Positions 10,861 through 22,928 of a stretch of DNA of 64,000 nt are shown in pieces. Where the stretch lies: contig NC_052140.2 of the NCBI RefSeq assembly GCF_016086655.4, forward strand, positions 22,692,001 to 22,756,000, given 5' to 3'. How positions within the stretch are numbered: position 1 is the stretch's first letter; the number at the start of each line of letters is the position of its first letter. Under the pieces are notes generated by a model. That model did no database searches and had not been told where the DNA came from. It saw nothing but the letters and a program-made list of their open reading frames with translations. The translations under genes were made by a program, and so were the position numbers. The stretch comes from Lepeophtheirus salmonis. Lineage: Eukaryota; Arthropoda; Copepoda; Siphonostomatoida; Caligidae.

Positions 10861-12124
10861 GTTCCCTTTTGAAGGATTAAATAACAATGATAGCAACCTA
10901 TGAAAAAAAACAAAAAAAAAAGCATATTTATTTTGCTTGCTAGAAAAAGCCCCTAGGACATATTTTACACACCTCTAGTCAAGTCTCTTGTACATATACA
11001 TATACAAAAAAAGAAAGATTTGAAATTACCCGTCCTTAGGGATAGATATATTACAAATACAAGGGTTAAAACGCTGGGTACATGTCTCCAAATAAGGATC
11101 TGAATAGACCCATGTATTTACCTGTACACATTTGTAGACGGAATCCTTAAAATTTCTAGAAAATGTTCTACAATTCTTTGAAAAAAAATTCATTAAATCT
11201 AATTTCGACCTATAAATAGTAACTAAAGTTGATGCTGATTGTAAAATCCTTTAGAGACAGCTGTCCCACTAAACTGCAAATATTTGATAAGGTTTAAATC
11301 AAGGCGACTCTGTAAAAATAGGAAGTCGACTAATGTTTTTTTCGTATTTGAAATGGACTCTTCATTATGAGTCGAGTTGACATAGGACTAGTTTTAAATT
11401 AATACATTGTTAATGGCTTGAATTGTCTTATGCAGTTATAGAGGAGCTACCAAACACGTGCTATAAATATGATATATTCATAAAAGCTACAATTCAATTA
11501 GTTTTTGACGAAAAAAATTACTTTAAAAAATGCGTCAGATATGTTTCAAAGATATGACAAAGGGGTTTTTTTTTTTTTTTGGTAAGAAAATAAGTCAAAT
11601 GACCTTCGAACTCCACCTACTAGACACTCATTCCTCTTCCCCTCAAATTTGTAAGAACAGCAAGTTCTTTGTGCGTCTCTGATTGACATAAAAGTATCAA
11701 GTTTAACAATCTTTTACATAGAGAAAATAAGAATGGGGCTAATTAAGAAGAAACCATCGAACGACACATTCCTGTCAAAAAAGACAACAAGAGACATTTT
11801 GAAAGGAGTACGGCTGTGTATGGAGTCTCTGAAAAATAAAAGCAAATTGACAAGATATATTTTTAATTAAACAAGGAAATGTCATAACACAAAATATATG
11901 TATGAAAATTATAATTTGAAGGTTGAGAAATTTATCTTGTAAGAAGTTATTAAGGCAATGTCTATAATGCAGTAAGCCGTGAATAGGTGATCTACAATTT
12001 AAATAATGCATGTTTAATTTCATATGTTGTACAATAGAGGAACTCACATACAACGTGGCTACTTGGGAGGGGAGGAAGTTCAGCCTAAAACAATATCTAT
12101 CCAGTTTGGTGAGGCTTGAGCTTA
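10861..12124. other. AT-rich interval, no gene seen
   Basis: Contains a GACTCGAG-type repeat at about 11280-11400 and poly(T) near 11566. A 153-codon minus-strand frame (11775-12236) runs into the neighbouring MITE and is treated as chance. Confidence 0.35.
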
Positions 12125-12865
12125 AAACAACGTAGACAGGGGCGTCTGTAGGGAGTGGGATGGAGGGACTATAACCCTCCCATAAGAATTTTTTTTCTAT
12201 ACTAAAAAAATCATTATTTTTGATATTTTTGTTCAAAAATTTTTATATTTAAAATCAAATTTTTTATATATAAAAAATAATATTTTAAATCAAAATTTTT
12301 TAAAAACTTTTTGTCAATAACTATGGATTTTCAAAAAAACTCTTTAAAATTTAATATTTGAAATTAAATTTTCGAATTTTTTTTTCTAAAAATTAAGTTT
12401 TTTGTGAACAGCTGTTAATTTTTGGAGAATATCTAAAGATTTTTTCGAAATTTTTTCAAAAAGTATAATTTTTTTTGTGAATGGCTGTGGATTTTTGTAG
12501 TATTCTTCAAAAACATTTAATATTTGAAATTTTTTCCCCAAAAATTAAATTAGATGTGAACAGCTGTGAATTTTTGTAATTTTTAAAAAATATTTACGGA
12601 TTTTTGAAATTTTTTTAAACAATTGAATTTTTGTGTGAATAGTTGTGGATTTTTAAAATTTTATTCCAAAACATATAACATTTGAAATTTTTTTGCAAAA
12701 AATTTAATTTTTGAAATTTTTATCCCAAAAAATTAATTTTTAGTAATGGTTGCAATTTCTAAATTTTTTTTTAAAAACATTTAATATTTGTTTTTAAAAA
12801 AATCAATACGTAAAGTTTAATTTTTGAAATGTCAAAAAATTCAAAAATTCACTAGAGTACTGGAG
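12125..12865. mobile_element. GGGGCGT-type MITE with long T-rich reiterated core
   Basis: It starts CAGGGGCGTCTGTAGGGAGT with an ACCCTCCC block. The core from 12190 to 12850 is a run of degenerate ~55-65-bp units of the form TTTTGTGAATAGCTGTGGAT followed by TTTTTGAAATTTTTT. The same unit recurs at 43370-44060 and 45200-45600. No coding capacity. Confidence 0.55.
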
Positions 12866-14149
12866 TCTGTTTGCCCAGCGTTGCACAGAACATTAAGAAA
12901 TTAAAATTTAATAAAAATTCTTCTGCTTAATTTAAGAAAAAATATACAGACCGTAAAATTAATCTAGTTGGATGTTGGTGTTGCTATATATCTTTGCATC
13001 CTTTTTTATATAGTAGGTTTAACCTGCGTTGCCAGGGAGTTAATAAATTAGAATTAATTCTGAACTATTTGCGTTTTATAAAGAGATTATAATGTTAAGA
13101 AAAGAGGAGACATTTTCAAGTTGAATTATTATTTCCTCATCTTCATATTATCTTCTTCTTCTCTTTTTTTTTTTCTTCTTCTCTAAATCTTATAATCTCC
13201 TTTAAAGAAGTGTGCCTTGCAGGAAGAATAATTCTTAGAACTTTACGGTCTCTATTTTTTCTTTTATTTGAAATGGTCGTTTGTTAGACGTTTTTAGAAA
13301 AATGCAGTTTTAAGCCAACCATAGCTATGAAGACCAAAAAAAATTGTTATCAGAACCACCTTTTGAGCCTTAAGAATCTATATACAAAAATGTCAGCAAA
13401 ATACATTATTTTTTTTAGCAGTGATTCCCGGACACACGCAACATTCGTATTTGATACATAGATCACTACATTGTTATTTCTTAGATTATAAATACATGCA
13501 TATCAACATGATATACAGCAGGGATCACTATATGCAGTGCACCCTGCTGTATCTGCAATCTCAAATCTACATGTATAACGCTTGCAATATTTGATTAGTA
13601 TGAATAAATTGTTATAACTTAGATTAATAATAACTGTTCTAACAATTATAGAGAGGAAATATGCTTTATAAGTATAGACAATTGTTTTTTTAAAAATATA
13701 TATTTAATACCCCAAAATGGGCTGGAAATATAGAAATATATCCCTATTTATCATGCTGGTCTTACTGCAATATCTTATATAAATCCCCCTTCTTCAAAGG
13801 ATACAAATAAAGGTCACATTGCATCAATTAAAACACCCTTGAAGCTTCATCAACAACACCTAAGGGAACTCAGGAAATTAATTAATATATAATTATGTAT
13901 TCATAATTTGTACACAAGTTGTAATTTGACCGACAACCACATAGGGATTTTTTGTTTTGTTTTTGTATTTTGAGCACGAGGATTTCCGGTTTCATCATTA
14001 CAAAAGGAAAGGAGAACCGACCTCATGAATTGCAATAATAAGTACATCATTCAACCTACACCTGGCATATTTTTTTTTAATTTGGATTGTTTTGTGGCCT
14101 TATAGATGTTTTTATGTGACGTCAGCATTTTAATGTCAGCCATTTTGGG
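12866..14149. other. AT-rich interval with hairpin and polypyrimidine run
   Basis: It includes a 34-nt homopyrimidine tract at 13151-13184 and an 11-bp perfect stem at 13513-13552. GCCATTTTGGGG with TGACGTCA near 14115-14150 belongs to a dispersed class also seen near 20050 and 24300. No gene seen. Confidence 0.4.
13513..13552. repeat. Short perfect hairpin
   Basis: ATACAGCAGGG (13513-13523) pairs exactly with CCCTGCTGTAT (13542-13552) around an 18-nt loop. The TACAG start resembles mariner TIR ends, so it may be a minimal relic rather than an RNA structure. Confidence 0.5.
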
Positions 14150-14470
14150 GCTTTAAATTACCAAATACATTTAAAAGTAAAAACCGAAAATTCAAATGGT
14201 AACCCTGACAATCAATTGGGAGAGCAGCTTTTTGATGCCCATCCTCAACTCTACTCCAAGTCCAACAAGAATAAAAATAATTATAACTCCACGAAAAATC
14301 CGCAGGGTCACGGTCCATCTTTTATGAGCAACCACGGCTGTTAAATCAGCTATTGAATATAATTCAATCGATTTAGGAAAGGAAGTTCACTATTCAGGAA
14401 ATAAATAATAATGACAACTGCTAAGGAAAAGAAAATTTATTGTTCAAATTACCAATCCCAAAAACGAATT
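14150..14470 (+). repeat. GTAACC dispersed repeat
   Basis: It aligns along its length with 9375-9690, sharing ATGGTAACCCTGAC, a CTTTTATGAGCA block and a GACAACTGCTAAGGAAAAGA tail. The short open frames over it are chance. Confidence 0.6.
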
Positions 14471-14959
14471 TTTTTATTATGGCATGATCCTCATCCAATG
14501 TACACTTCAACATTTAACATTATCCATCTCGTTTTTTTGTTACAACCTGTACAATTTGCATTTACTAGTAACTGTGTACCCCCAAGATGGCACCACCTTC
14601 AATTATGTTGTAATCTGTGGCGTGAGTACAAAACGTTCTATTATAAACCCCTGTTAATTATTAATTAGGTTTACATATATCTGCTCAGAGATTTATTTTC
14701 TTATTTTGACTTTTTTGTACAAAGAAGGAGTTCATTCAGAAACAAAATGTCATAACCCCTCCCATCCCCACCCACCCATCAATTCCATCATTTTTCTCAA
14801 GCACCCATTTTGTTCAAGTCAACTTGAGCGTATAAAACCCATGTATCTACTCTGTACATTTTACAAAAATATCACACATCATTTACCTTGTTCTTTTCAT
14901 GTTTGACTTACATACTTAGTTATATGTAAACGCTAGGGATTCCTTCTTGGAACCTCGTG

Positions 14960-15235
14960 TCTCCGTGATTTGACACAAGTCCCGATAAACATTTATTTGT
15001 TGGATTTACACACTTCCGAGCAACCATTAGTTTCCTAAGGGGTTTTAAGGCATTCCAGCTAACTAAATATATCTTCACGTAATGTATACAATTCCAAGCA
15101 AATATTTACTTTCCCGGAATTTTACACAATTCCGGGCTAACATTTTATTTTCCCGGGATTTACACAATTCCTAGCAACCATTTATTTTCCCAGATTTGTT
15201 CAAATACTCCAGCATCCATTTATTTTCTTTAGAAA
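14960..15235. repeat. Tandem array, ~45-bp degenerate unit
   Basis: Units contain TTTACACAATTCC, an AGCAACCATTTATTTTC-like centre and a TTCCCGGGA-like boundary. Four to five degenerate units are visible, with the clearest at 15100-15235. Confidence 0.6.
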
Positions 15236-15354
15236 TCTTGCATTTAATTATAATAGTTATATGAATATACGACTGGCCTCCCGAGCCATAGGGCCTATGG
15301 AACCATTGGCCCTTCTATTTCGTGGATTTTTATGCTTATGGTTAATGTTGTTTT

Positions 15355-15570
15355 ACTTCTTATTTATTCGGTCCAGTCTTAATACCGGTCCTATCAGACC
15401 TTGGGGCCGGTCCTTTACACCGGTCGCTCTTTTGCACTGTAAGTACTAGAACTCATTAAAATGGAAGAATAAAGTTGAGTGACGTCATGAAGGACCGAAG
15501 TTTATCAGTTTTAACGACTAATATGCAAGACTGAACTGGATTGTACCAAAATTGAGCTGGATGGGACTTT
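15355..15570. repeat. GGTCC dispersed repeat
   Basis: It has TTATTCGGTCCAGT, repeated ACCGGTCC/GGCCGGTCC motifs, then GTACTAGAACT, AAAGTTGAGTGACGTCAT and GGACCGAA. Related copies are at 45815-45930 and 55968-56150. Confidence 0.55.
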
Positions 15571-15599
15571 ATTCTTGTGTTTTAATTAAAGGCCAACAG

Positions 15600-17140
15600 A
15601 ACACTACCTGTAGCAATAAAAAAAAAATATCTTCTGGAAAAAAACACTTATTTGTTCAAAATTAGTCTCTTTGCAAAATTTTTTACCTCTAAAATTAAAA
15701 AAAAAGTGTTTTATCTCTTCTAAGAAAAGTTTTTAAATTTCCCATTATATATATATTTAAACATTCTGTCAAAATAGTCATAAACACTTTACGTCTATTG
15801 ACATGAATTTTCCTTAATAGCATTCAATAAACAAATTTAAAAAAATATCATTGGCCTCTCACTTTTGTGGACTTTTTTTAGTTATGTTAGTTGAAAAAGT
15901 TTCAATTAAAGTTTTTTTTGTTTTCTAAAAAAAAGTTTATTCGTTCAAACTTAATTTCTTCCAAAAAAATTTAACTCTAAACTTTAAAAAAGTGTTTATT
16001 TTCACAACAAAAATATTCTGCTAAAATTTATGAGGACGCCTCTGATGACGTCACTATTATAAAATTTCCCTCTACCCTACTTGTGAATACATTTCAGTAA
16101 TGTATATAAATTTGAATTTTAGCCTGCAGTTCGGGCTGTGTATCCTAAAATTATGCAACCCTGAAATCCATTAGAGTTTTTAACACTTACTATTGAAGGT
16201 TTTTTTGTTGTGGGTCGGATTCGGTTATGAAATGACAAAAAGCGTAGATAGAGGCTATAAAAAACAACCTGTGCACAATAAGTGTCGATTATGATGAAAT
16301 TAAGAACATCAGAATTGAGGATATAATAGGTAAAACTAGCCTGAAATTCATTATTTCTTGCTGAAATATAGGTAAAAAATAGTTAACATTTTCAGTATTT
16401 TATTATTTACAAGATATCTTGATATTTCCGGGATTCTGTAATTTAGAAATTGGTTTTCTGGGATACCGTTCAAAGACAATTTCCAGGGAAATGAGAAATA
16501 CTAATTCCAACACATCCATATAGGTCATAATAGCCGGCTCTTTGATCTTTAGTCCCAACGGTAGCAGAGATTTGAAGTTATCTCAATATTTTATACAATA
16601 TAAAAAACAAAAGCTATTGTTGTAAGCAAATATTTACCACAATTTCCCGGGAAATGATCATCTCCATTCCTCACATTCAAATCCAAGCTGCACAACACCC
16701 CTAATCAATACATATATACAATATGTATCTACGCCCATAACTCTTTATTGAAATTTGAGCACCCCCCTCCCCCAAAGGTGTCCGCCTCAAGAAGAAGTAG
16801 TGATGCTAGGGGGAACAGCAAAGATGGAAAAGAAACATCTTTAAAAAATGTAACAAATTTTTATAGTGATTTATTTTTTGTCAAAAGGAAGCGGATTGAT
16901 GTTCATCCGTCCATCATGACGACAAATGTAATAGGAAATGTGCTGACACATTACAAGGGAAAGTTGTTAATTAACACCCTTAATTATGTTCACTTTTAAT
17001 CCGCCAAAAAGTGTCAAATGAACAAAAAATAAATAATGCCCATTCATTAGTAGATTAATCCGAAAGTTTTGACCATGGATTAAAGAAGTACAATGTCTCC
17101 CCTACTTCTTATTCAAAATACATCTGTACGAGACAATATT
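15600..17140. other. A/T-rich repeats, no gene seen
   Basis: 15640-16030 is reiterated AAAAAAGTTT/TTTCTAAAA low-complexity sequence of the T-rich MITE style. 16380-16670 has TTTCCCGGGAAAT-like palindromic motifs. No coding match. Confidence 0.35.
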
Positions 17141-17811
17141 CAGGGTGTGGCAACGAAAACCAGTGCTTCTGAATATTTCCGGCATATATGAATGTTGTTT
17201 TTTTTTCTGGGTGAAATATGGATATTATAAGACTTTCAGTTAATAGCTACAACACCCCATGGAGTGCACGATAGAAGATTTCAAGCCTATTACACTTTGG
17301 GAGTCAGACCGTGGGTTGTGATGATATTGATGAACAATGATCTGAATATTAGCAATGCTGAGTTCTCAAATGTGACAGAGATTGACAAGAGAAGGGTTGG
17401 TTAGTTGGAGAAGGCCCTGGTGGCATTCAAGGGCTCCAAGAGTACTGCGATGACTATTTAGGTATCCAAGGATATTGGGTTTCTTCGACCTATATCCAAT
17501 GGATTATTTTGTCTGGAGCTACGTTGAGTAAAAGGTCAACATGGATCATCCTCCCACCAAGAAGTCCCTGATCGATCTATAATTATGGAAATGCAAGAGT
17601 TTATATGAAACTATAGTTTCCGTGCGTAATTCCAGATCCAAATCGAGGCCGTTATTGAGGCCAACTGAGGCCTCATAAAGTAAAATATATTCTTTATAAT
17701 TGGGTTTGAGCTCAGTTTAAAAAAAAAATAATTATTCGTAAAAACAAAGAGCATTTTATATTTATTTTAAGTAAATAGATCAACAGCGCCGGATTTCGTT
17801 GTTATACACTG
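17141..17811 (+). mobile_element. Short deleted mariner with TIRs
   Basis: Left end CAGGGTGTGGCAACGAAAAC and right end (inverted) CAGTGTATAACAACGAAATC are matching TIRs. The right side abuts TA 17812-17813; the left flank is TT, presumably a mutated TA. The length is 671 bp. Inside, about 17300-17680 on plus, is a C-terminal transposase relic: MDYFVWSYVE, stop, KVNMDHPPTKKSLIDL, then a worn AVIEAN ending. The N-terminal and catalytic core are missing. Confidence 0.75.
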
Positions 17812-17954
17812 TATATTTGCGGCTAGTTAGCATAAAAACAATCTTGAACAAGAAGCAAAAAAAAAAAAAAGATACAGGTACTATTCTTTTATTAATTAAC
17901 AATTGAATTTGAACAAATTAATACTATAATTAGATGTGTGTCTGACCTCACTTA

Positions 17955-18597
17955 ATCATTAATTTAGGCGGTCTTAGTCCAGGACGCGGAAGGCTCACTG
18001 CGAGTGTAATCCTCTGTCATGGCGTCTCATTGCTGGCTGACAGTGGCTTTGGGGGCCTCGGTGTTTGGATGAAGGGCACTGCAGCCCTTCTCCTTGACAT
18101 GCACTCAAATGGTTAGTCGAGGGGGTTTGCATCATCATTCAAAAGATTCTGGAACGGAAGAGATGGATTTCTTTCATTGTTGGTGTCAAAAGTGGACGCT
18201 CCACCCTCACTAGGTTCTTTCTACCCACTTTTTGATAGCTCTCCAGAGTAGACAGTCTGTTGTGAAACCCCAGGATCTCTTGCCCTTTAGAGGATTCGCC
18301 TTGGCTGTTTTCTTTAACTCTTCCGTGTTCAGTTGGACCTTTTTGACAGAGCCCTTCTTCCCTTCCAACGCTTCGGACTTGCTAACGACGTAGATAGTGG
18401 TCCTGCCCGACTCCTTGGAGTACCCAAATGGAAATTTGTAAATCACGTTCGAGTGTAATTTTTCGACTTGGTCAAGTTTGTTTTGTTACTAAATGTTTAT
18501 GCTTTAGTATATCGAAATATGAATACACATTTCAACCACTCAATCTTCATTAATTATTGAACTAGTAAGTGTTCAAATTTCAGAATGGACTACCCGG
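17955..18597 (-). pseudogene. Mariner relic, N-terminal HTH and worn remainder
   Basis: On the minus strand, VIYKFPFGYSKESGRTTIYV followed by VSKSEALEGKKGSVKKVQ is the N-terminal DNA-binding region of a mariner. The rest toward 17955 is decayed, but the nucleotide sequence aligns with 36090-36850. The 5' end is marked by ACCCGG with TA at 18598-18599. The same 5' end appears twice, head to head, in the foldback at 28352-28964. The 3' TIR is not identified. Confidence 0.65.
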
Positions 18598-18599
18598 TA

Positions 18600-18980
18600 T
18601 TTCGGTCAGTTATATACTTTATAATCTTTTCTCTGGGGCGAATTAAATACCCAAAAATGGTAACAATAATTTTGAAACTTCATTTGATATAATTTGGTGA
18701 TTATCATTGGCATCAAGTAGTATTCAATGTATGTGTTCAGGCTTAATTTAACACTTACATACATTTGATGGCGTTTCATCAAGGTTTATTGAAAATTTGT
18801 TCTGTATATATAGTATAATATATCAAAGTTAAGCCCCCATGATGGCGTCCCCTTCAATTATCATGCAAGTTAAGTCATCAGTGGAAATACTCCAAAACAA
18901 TGAACTCTTAAATATCTTTAATTTTCCCTGGGACCAATCTTATAATCACGTGGAAAACGACAACTCCGTGATTGCATACT
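18600..18980. other. AT-rich interval with a GATGGCG repeat fragment
   Basis: CATGATGGCGTCCCCTTCAA near 18838 resembles CAAGATGGCACCACCTTCAA near 14582, a dispersed fragment. No gene seen. Confidence 0.35.
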
Positions 18981-18984
18981 TCAC

Positions 18985-19975
18985 GAAGAAAAAATACCAT
19001 TAGGCACTTTTGCCTTAAACTATTTTGCCTAAGGACATTTTGCCTTAAAGCCATATTCCCTCAACGATATTTCAACTTAAAATATAAATAAGTAATGCTA
19101 GAATTATGCCCAACATTACAATACATACATAATATCGAAACTTCACTATGTAACTAATGAGTTCGAACCAGAAAAAATCAGCTAATAAAATTAGCATGAT
19201 AAGAATAATACCATAAAAAAACAAGACAACGATTCGAACGAAAGAAATGATTATCAGTACTTTGACGCAATTTTTTTTAATAGATCTTTTTTTTCAAATT
19301 TTACAATGACTATTTTGTTATAATATGGGCTATGATGTTCATTATCAGTATGAATCATGAATAAGTTATAAGGGCCTAAGGAAGAGTGTCGTTTTTTACC
19401 ATTTTTCAGCCTAAAAATGTTAATATATCGAGTTCAGAAATAGATACAGAATCAATAAAAAAAACTTTTACATAAATTTAAATAATCCTACTTTTAATTT
19501 GGAGATTTTTTTAAGATTAAAAATGACTCTGAACGATAATAGATCTAAATTACTATAATTCCAGATATTTCAGAATTCAGATGACTGAGAGAAAAACGGA
19601 GATTAGTTTTGGATTTTGCTCTCAAATATATGTCTCTTTTTTTGTCTTGAATTTATATGTATAAAATGAGTTTGTCCTGTGTTATACATATTAGGAAAGA
19701 CTCATGGATGTACGAACAAGCATAGTTACACCTTTATTAGCCCAACAGAAAACAATCATTTAACGCCTTCTATAACAATACACATTACATATTTTGATTA
19801 AATATTCATGGGGAACACCAATTTTAACCGAAAATAAACTATAACTACCTAGAAACCTCACTTATTTACATTTAAAGGCGAAATATTCTTTAGGAAAAAT
19901 GACTTGAAGCCGGGATGGTGTTAGGAAAAATGTCCTATGGCAAAATAGTTAAAGGCAAAAGTACCGGGCACCGGA
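18985..19975. mobile_element. TTTTGCC element with arrayed terminal motifs
   Basis: Each end carries several TTTTGCC-type heptamers spaced about 18-20 bp apart, and the two ends are inverted relative to each other: ACTTTTGCCTTAAACTATTT on the left and the inverted ACTTTTGCCTTTAACTATTT on the right. The approximately 990-bp body has no transposase. Partial relatives are at 36845-37205 (left end and body) and 3440-4745. The repeated terminal motifs look like multiple binding sites for a transposase encoded elsewhere; that is inference. Confidence 0.65.
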
Positions 19976-22010
19976 AATAAGGTGATACCATTTGTGGTAC
20001 CTCAATAGTAAATGAAAAGAGGATGATTATTCTTATAAAACTGGGTTGTTGGGGCCCTTAAAATAGCCCACATGAACAATGCTGGCGTTACGTGTAAACA
20101 CTTTTTATACAAGAAAATTTCAATGTATATTTACAAAGAATATGTTGGAAAAAAACATGGTTTTTTTTTCTTAATTTATGTGGCGAAACGAATTAACAAA
20201 AAAAAAAAAAAATTATATATATAAATATATTTTATTCATTTCTTCATAACCACAGACTTCATCGCGTCCTATAATTAAGAAAGAACGGTTCTTCACCTAT
20301 ACTTTTTATACTTAAAATATCGCTATACAAACAAAAACTCATTTTTGTTTTCCATTATTATCGGAAGAATGAAGGATTTATGGGCTAATATCAAATTATT
20401 GAGATTTTCTTTCATTAATAATAGGCCTAATAACATAATTAATGAGGCTCGGTGATTTTTTTTTTTTTTTTTTTTGAGATAAAATTTGGTTATAACGCCG
20501 ACTACATTTCATTCATATTTGAGAGGTAAAAATGGCGTTCGTCGTCAACACAAAAGGAAGCTGGTGAAATGACTTTTCTCTAAATTGAGTATGAATGATA
20601 TATTTTGCATTCTTTGACGAATAAATATTGTTCATTTTTATCAAAGATGATGGCTCTGATTAGCCCTTTGAAGACAGGCAAATTCCTCATCCTCACGAAA
20701 CAAAAATTGACTATGCAACACAATTCAGGGCTTGGAGCTGCATTTTAGATAATTTAATCTACGGTTTTTTTGCAGCTCAAGAAGAGTAGATAAGGGGTTG
20801 TTAAGTTATAAATCAAAAAATGACTGGCATCTTAAAAAAACTCTACGAATAATTATGTTTTCTAAATTTACTCAAAATCAAAGAAGTTATATGCAAAGAA
20901 ACAAATCCGTGACCATTGCAGTTACTTTTTTTTTACCTACAAAATATAACTTTCAATGACATATTGGATTTGTAAATTTAATAAACTTTGCAGAAATTTG
21001 TCTGGAGATTCGTTTGCATATAAATACGACACATAAAAATTGATGTTCAATTGAAATATCTGCTATTTTCTGTCTAATTCTTCAATTTTTGTCATTTTTT
21101 TTTTTACATCAAATGCTCAATTTTTCAGAAGAAATGCTACAAAATGTTGGATTTTGTACATAAAAATATAGATTCAAGCAGTTTAATGTTTCATTTTCAA
21201 TTTCCAGAACATTTTATTAGATCATTTCTGCAAAATTTGCAAAAATGAACCAGTTAATGAGGATTATTTTTTCGACGACATTATTCTGAATAACTTTTTT
21301 GTTTTTGCAAGTACGAAAAAAATCTTGGTATGATTGTTCTAACTGTCCTAAATAACTATGCCCTATAATCAGTTAATTTTACCCTGCTTCTTGAAGTGAA
21401 AAAGTACCATTTAAGTAAAGAAATGCCTTGAAATCTATAAAGCAAATAAAATAATTATTATAAAATTGATAAAAAATATTGTGCTCTTTGTTAAAGACGG
21501 GAGTTGTCTGCCCATGTGTTATAACAATATACTAAAAAAAGATTGCCATAGCGTTCACTCCCCACAAACATCTTATTATTGTCGTTCTTCAATATATGAA
21601 AAATACATTCATAAGATATATATGTATATTGTATATAGAGACGGTAAAATTTTATTTCAAATCATTAATTTTTCTTTTTTTTTTTCATTTTTACTGTCTA
21701 CAAGAAATTTTTCTTTTCCTCAACTGGGAGTTTAAATATTTAAATTATTCCATTTAAGAGTGATTGTTATTTAACTTATGGAAAAATTAACGTTTTTTCA
21801 TATTTCAAAATAAAAAACAAAACATTATGTCATGGATATTAGTGTTGTGTGGAATGGACGTGATGTAGTCGAACCGAATGGATAAATTAGAAAATGAAGA
21901 AAAAATCATCTTAATTTACATATTATTTACAAATGAAAGAAATTCTTTCCGTGTCCAAAACTTAGCTACTTTTCATGTACTATTACAGGGACTAATTTTT
22001 TCGCAGCATA
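19976..22010. other. AT-rich interval, no gene seen
   Basis: It has a short repeat near 20045-20110 (GGGCCCTTAAAATAGCCCAC) similar to one near 24295-24345, and a poly(T) run near 20460. I see no coding or structural match. Confidence 0.35.
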
Positions 22011-22928
22011 TGGAGCACTAATGAGCTAAGGGAGGGGTCGGCGACCTTTTGTAGAGTGGGGACTAAATAGCTATGTAGTGTCATGGCAGAAGGCCAAATA
22101 ACTATCGCCGCAGAGTCATGATGAAAAACCAGGTATTTGAACATATAATTGATTATCTGGGTGTTTAGAGAAAACAAGGAGACAATATAATTTGATTTAA
22201 ACAATTTTACTACAGGAATTTTAATAAAGAAACGAAACATAACCACAGCTTAAAATAAAAATCTATATTTTACTAAAACAAAGAAAAATGAGGAAAAGAT
22301 TAATTATTTAATGAGGCACTTGTTTCTACTTATTTTGTGATATTTTTTTTCTACATACGGTGAAATACTTGTCGATGACAGGAGCATGTTGAGTTTCATA
22401 GTGTTTTTCCAGTAAAAGAACGATGGGTTCGTTCCTTGTTTCCTCGTGGGCTATTCAAAATAACACCTTTTATTGGAAAACCCTTTATATCTTTTATACA
22501 CACCTATTCATAAACCTCGTGGTTCCTTATTTTTTACATAATTCCACCAATCGTCCATTAATAATGCTTTTGCTTAGAAAATAATATGATATTATATTTT
22601 TAGATTGACATATTTTAAAGAAAGGGCCCTTTTGAAACCCGTTCTCTATTTCATTTAACCCCACCAAATTGCCTAAAGAATAAAATAGATTTAACACCTG
22701 GAGTGAATACTCTTAGATAGCAATATTAAGCAGTGATTATTGATTTAAATCAAAGTAATAGATGCTGAAAATGCCTGTGAAATCTTTAAATTTGTATATA
22801 TTTTTTTTGTATCGATTTGGGATAAGAAAAGCAGGATAATTAAAGAAAAAATTATTATTCTTCCTAATAAATATAATTGGCAATATCTGAAATATAGTAA
22901 TAAGATTGTATAACGATGTAATAACATA
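22011..22928. other. hAT-like TIR fragment and AT-rich sequence
   Basis: AGGGGTCGGCGACCTTTT at 22032-22049 resembles hAT-type MITE ends, but no partner was found. The rest holds no recognised gene. Confidence 0.3.

Noticed and set aside
11775..12236. 153-codon minus-strand open frame, the longest uninterrupted one in the window
   Set aside because: It crosses the boundary of a MITE (from 12125), has biased Phe/Leu/Ile/Cys composition expected from AT-rich DNA, and shows no motif.
16748..16999. 83-codon plus frame beginning near 16748
   Set aside because: No recognisable motif, no conserved neighbour, normal length for chance in this composition.
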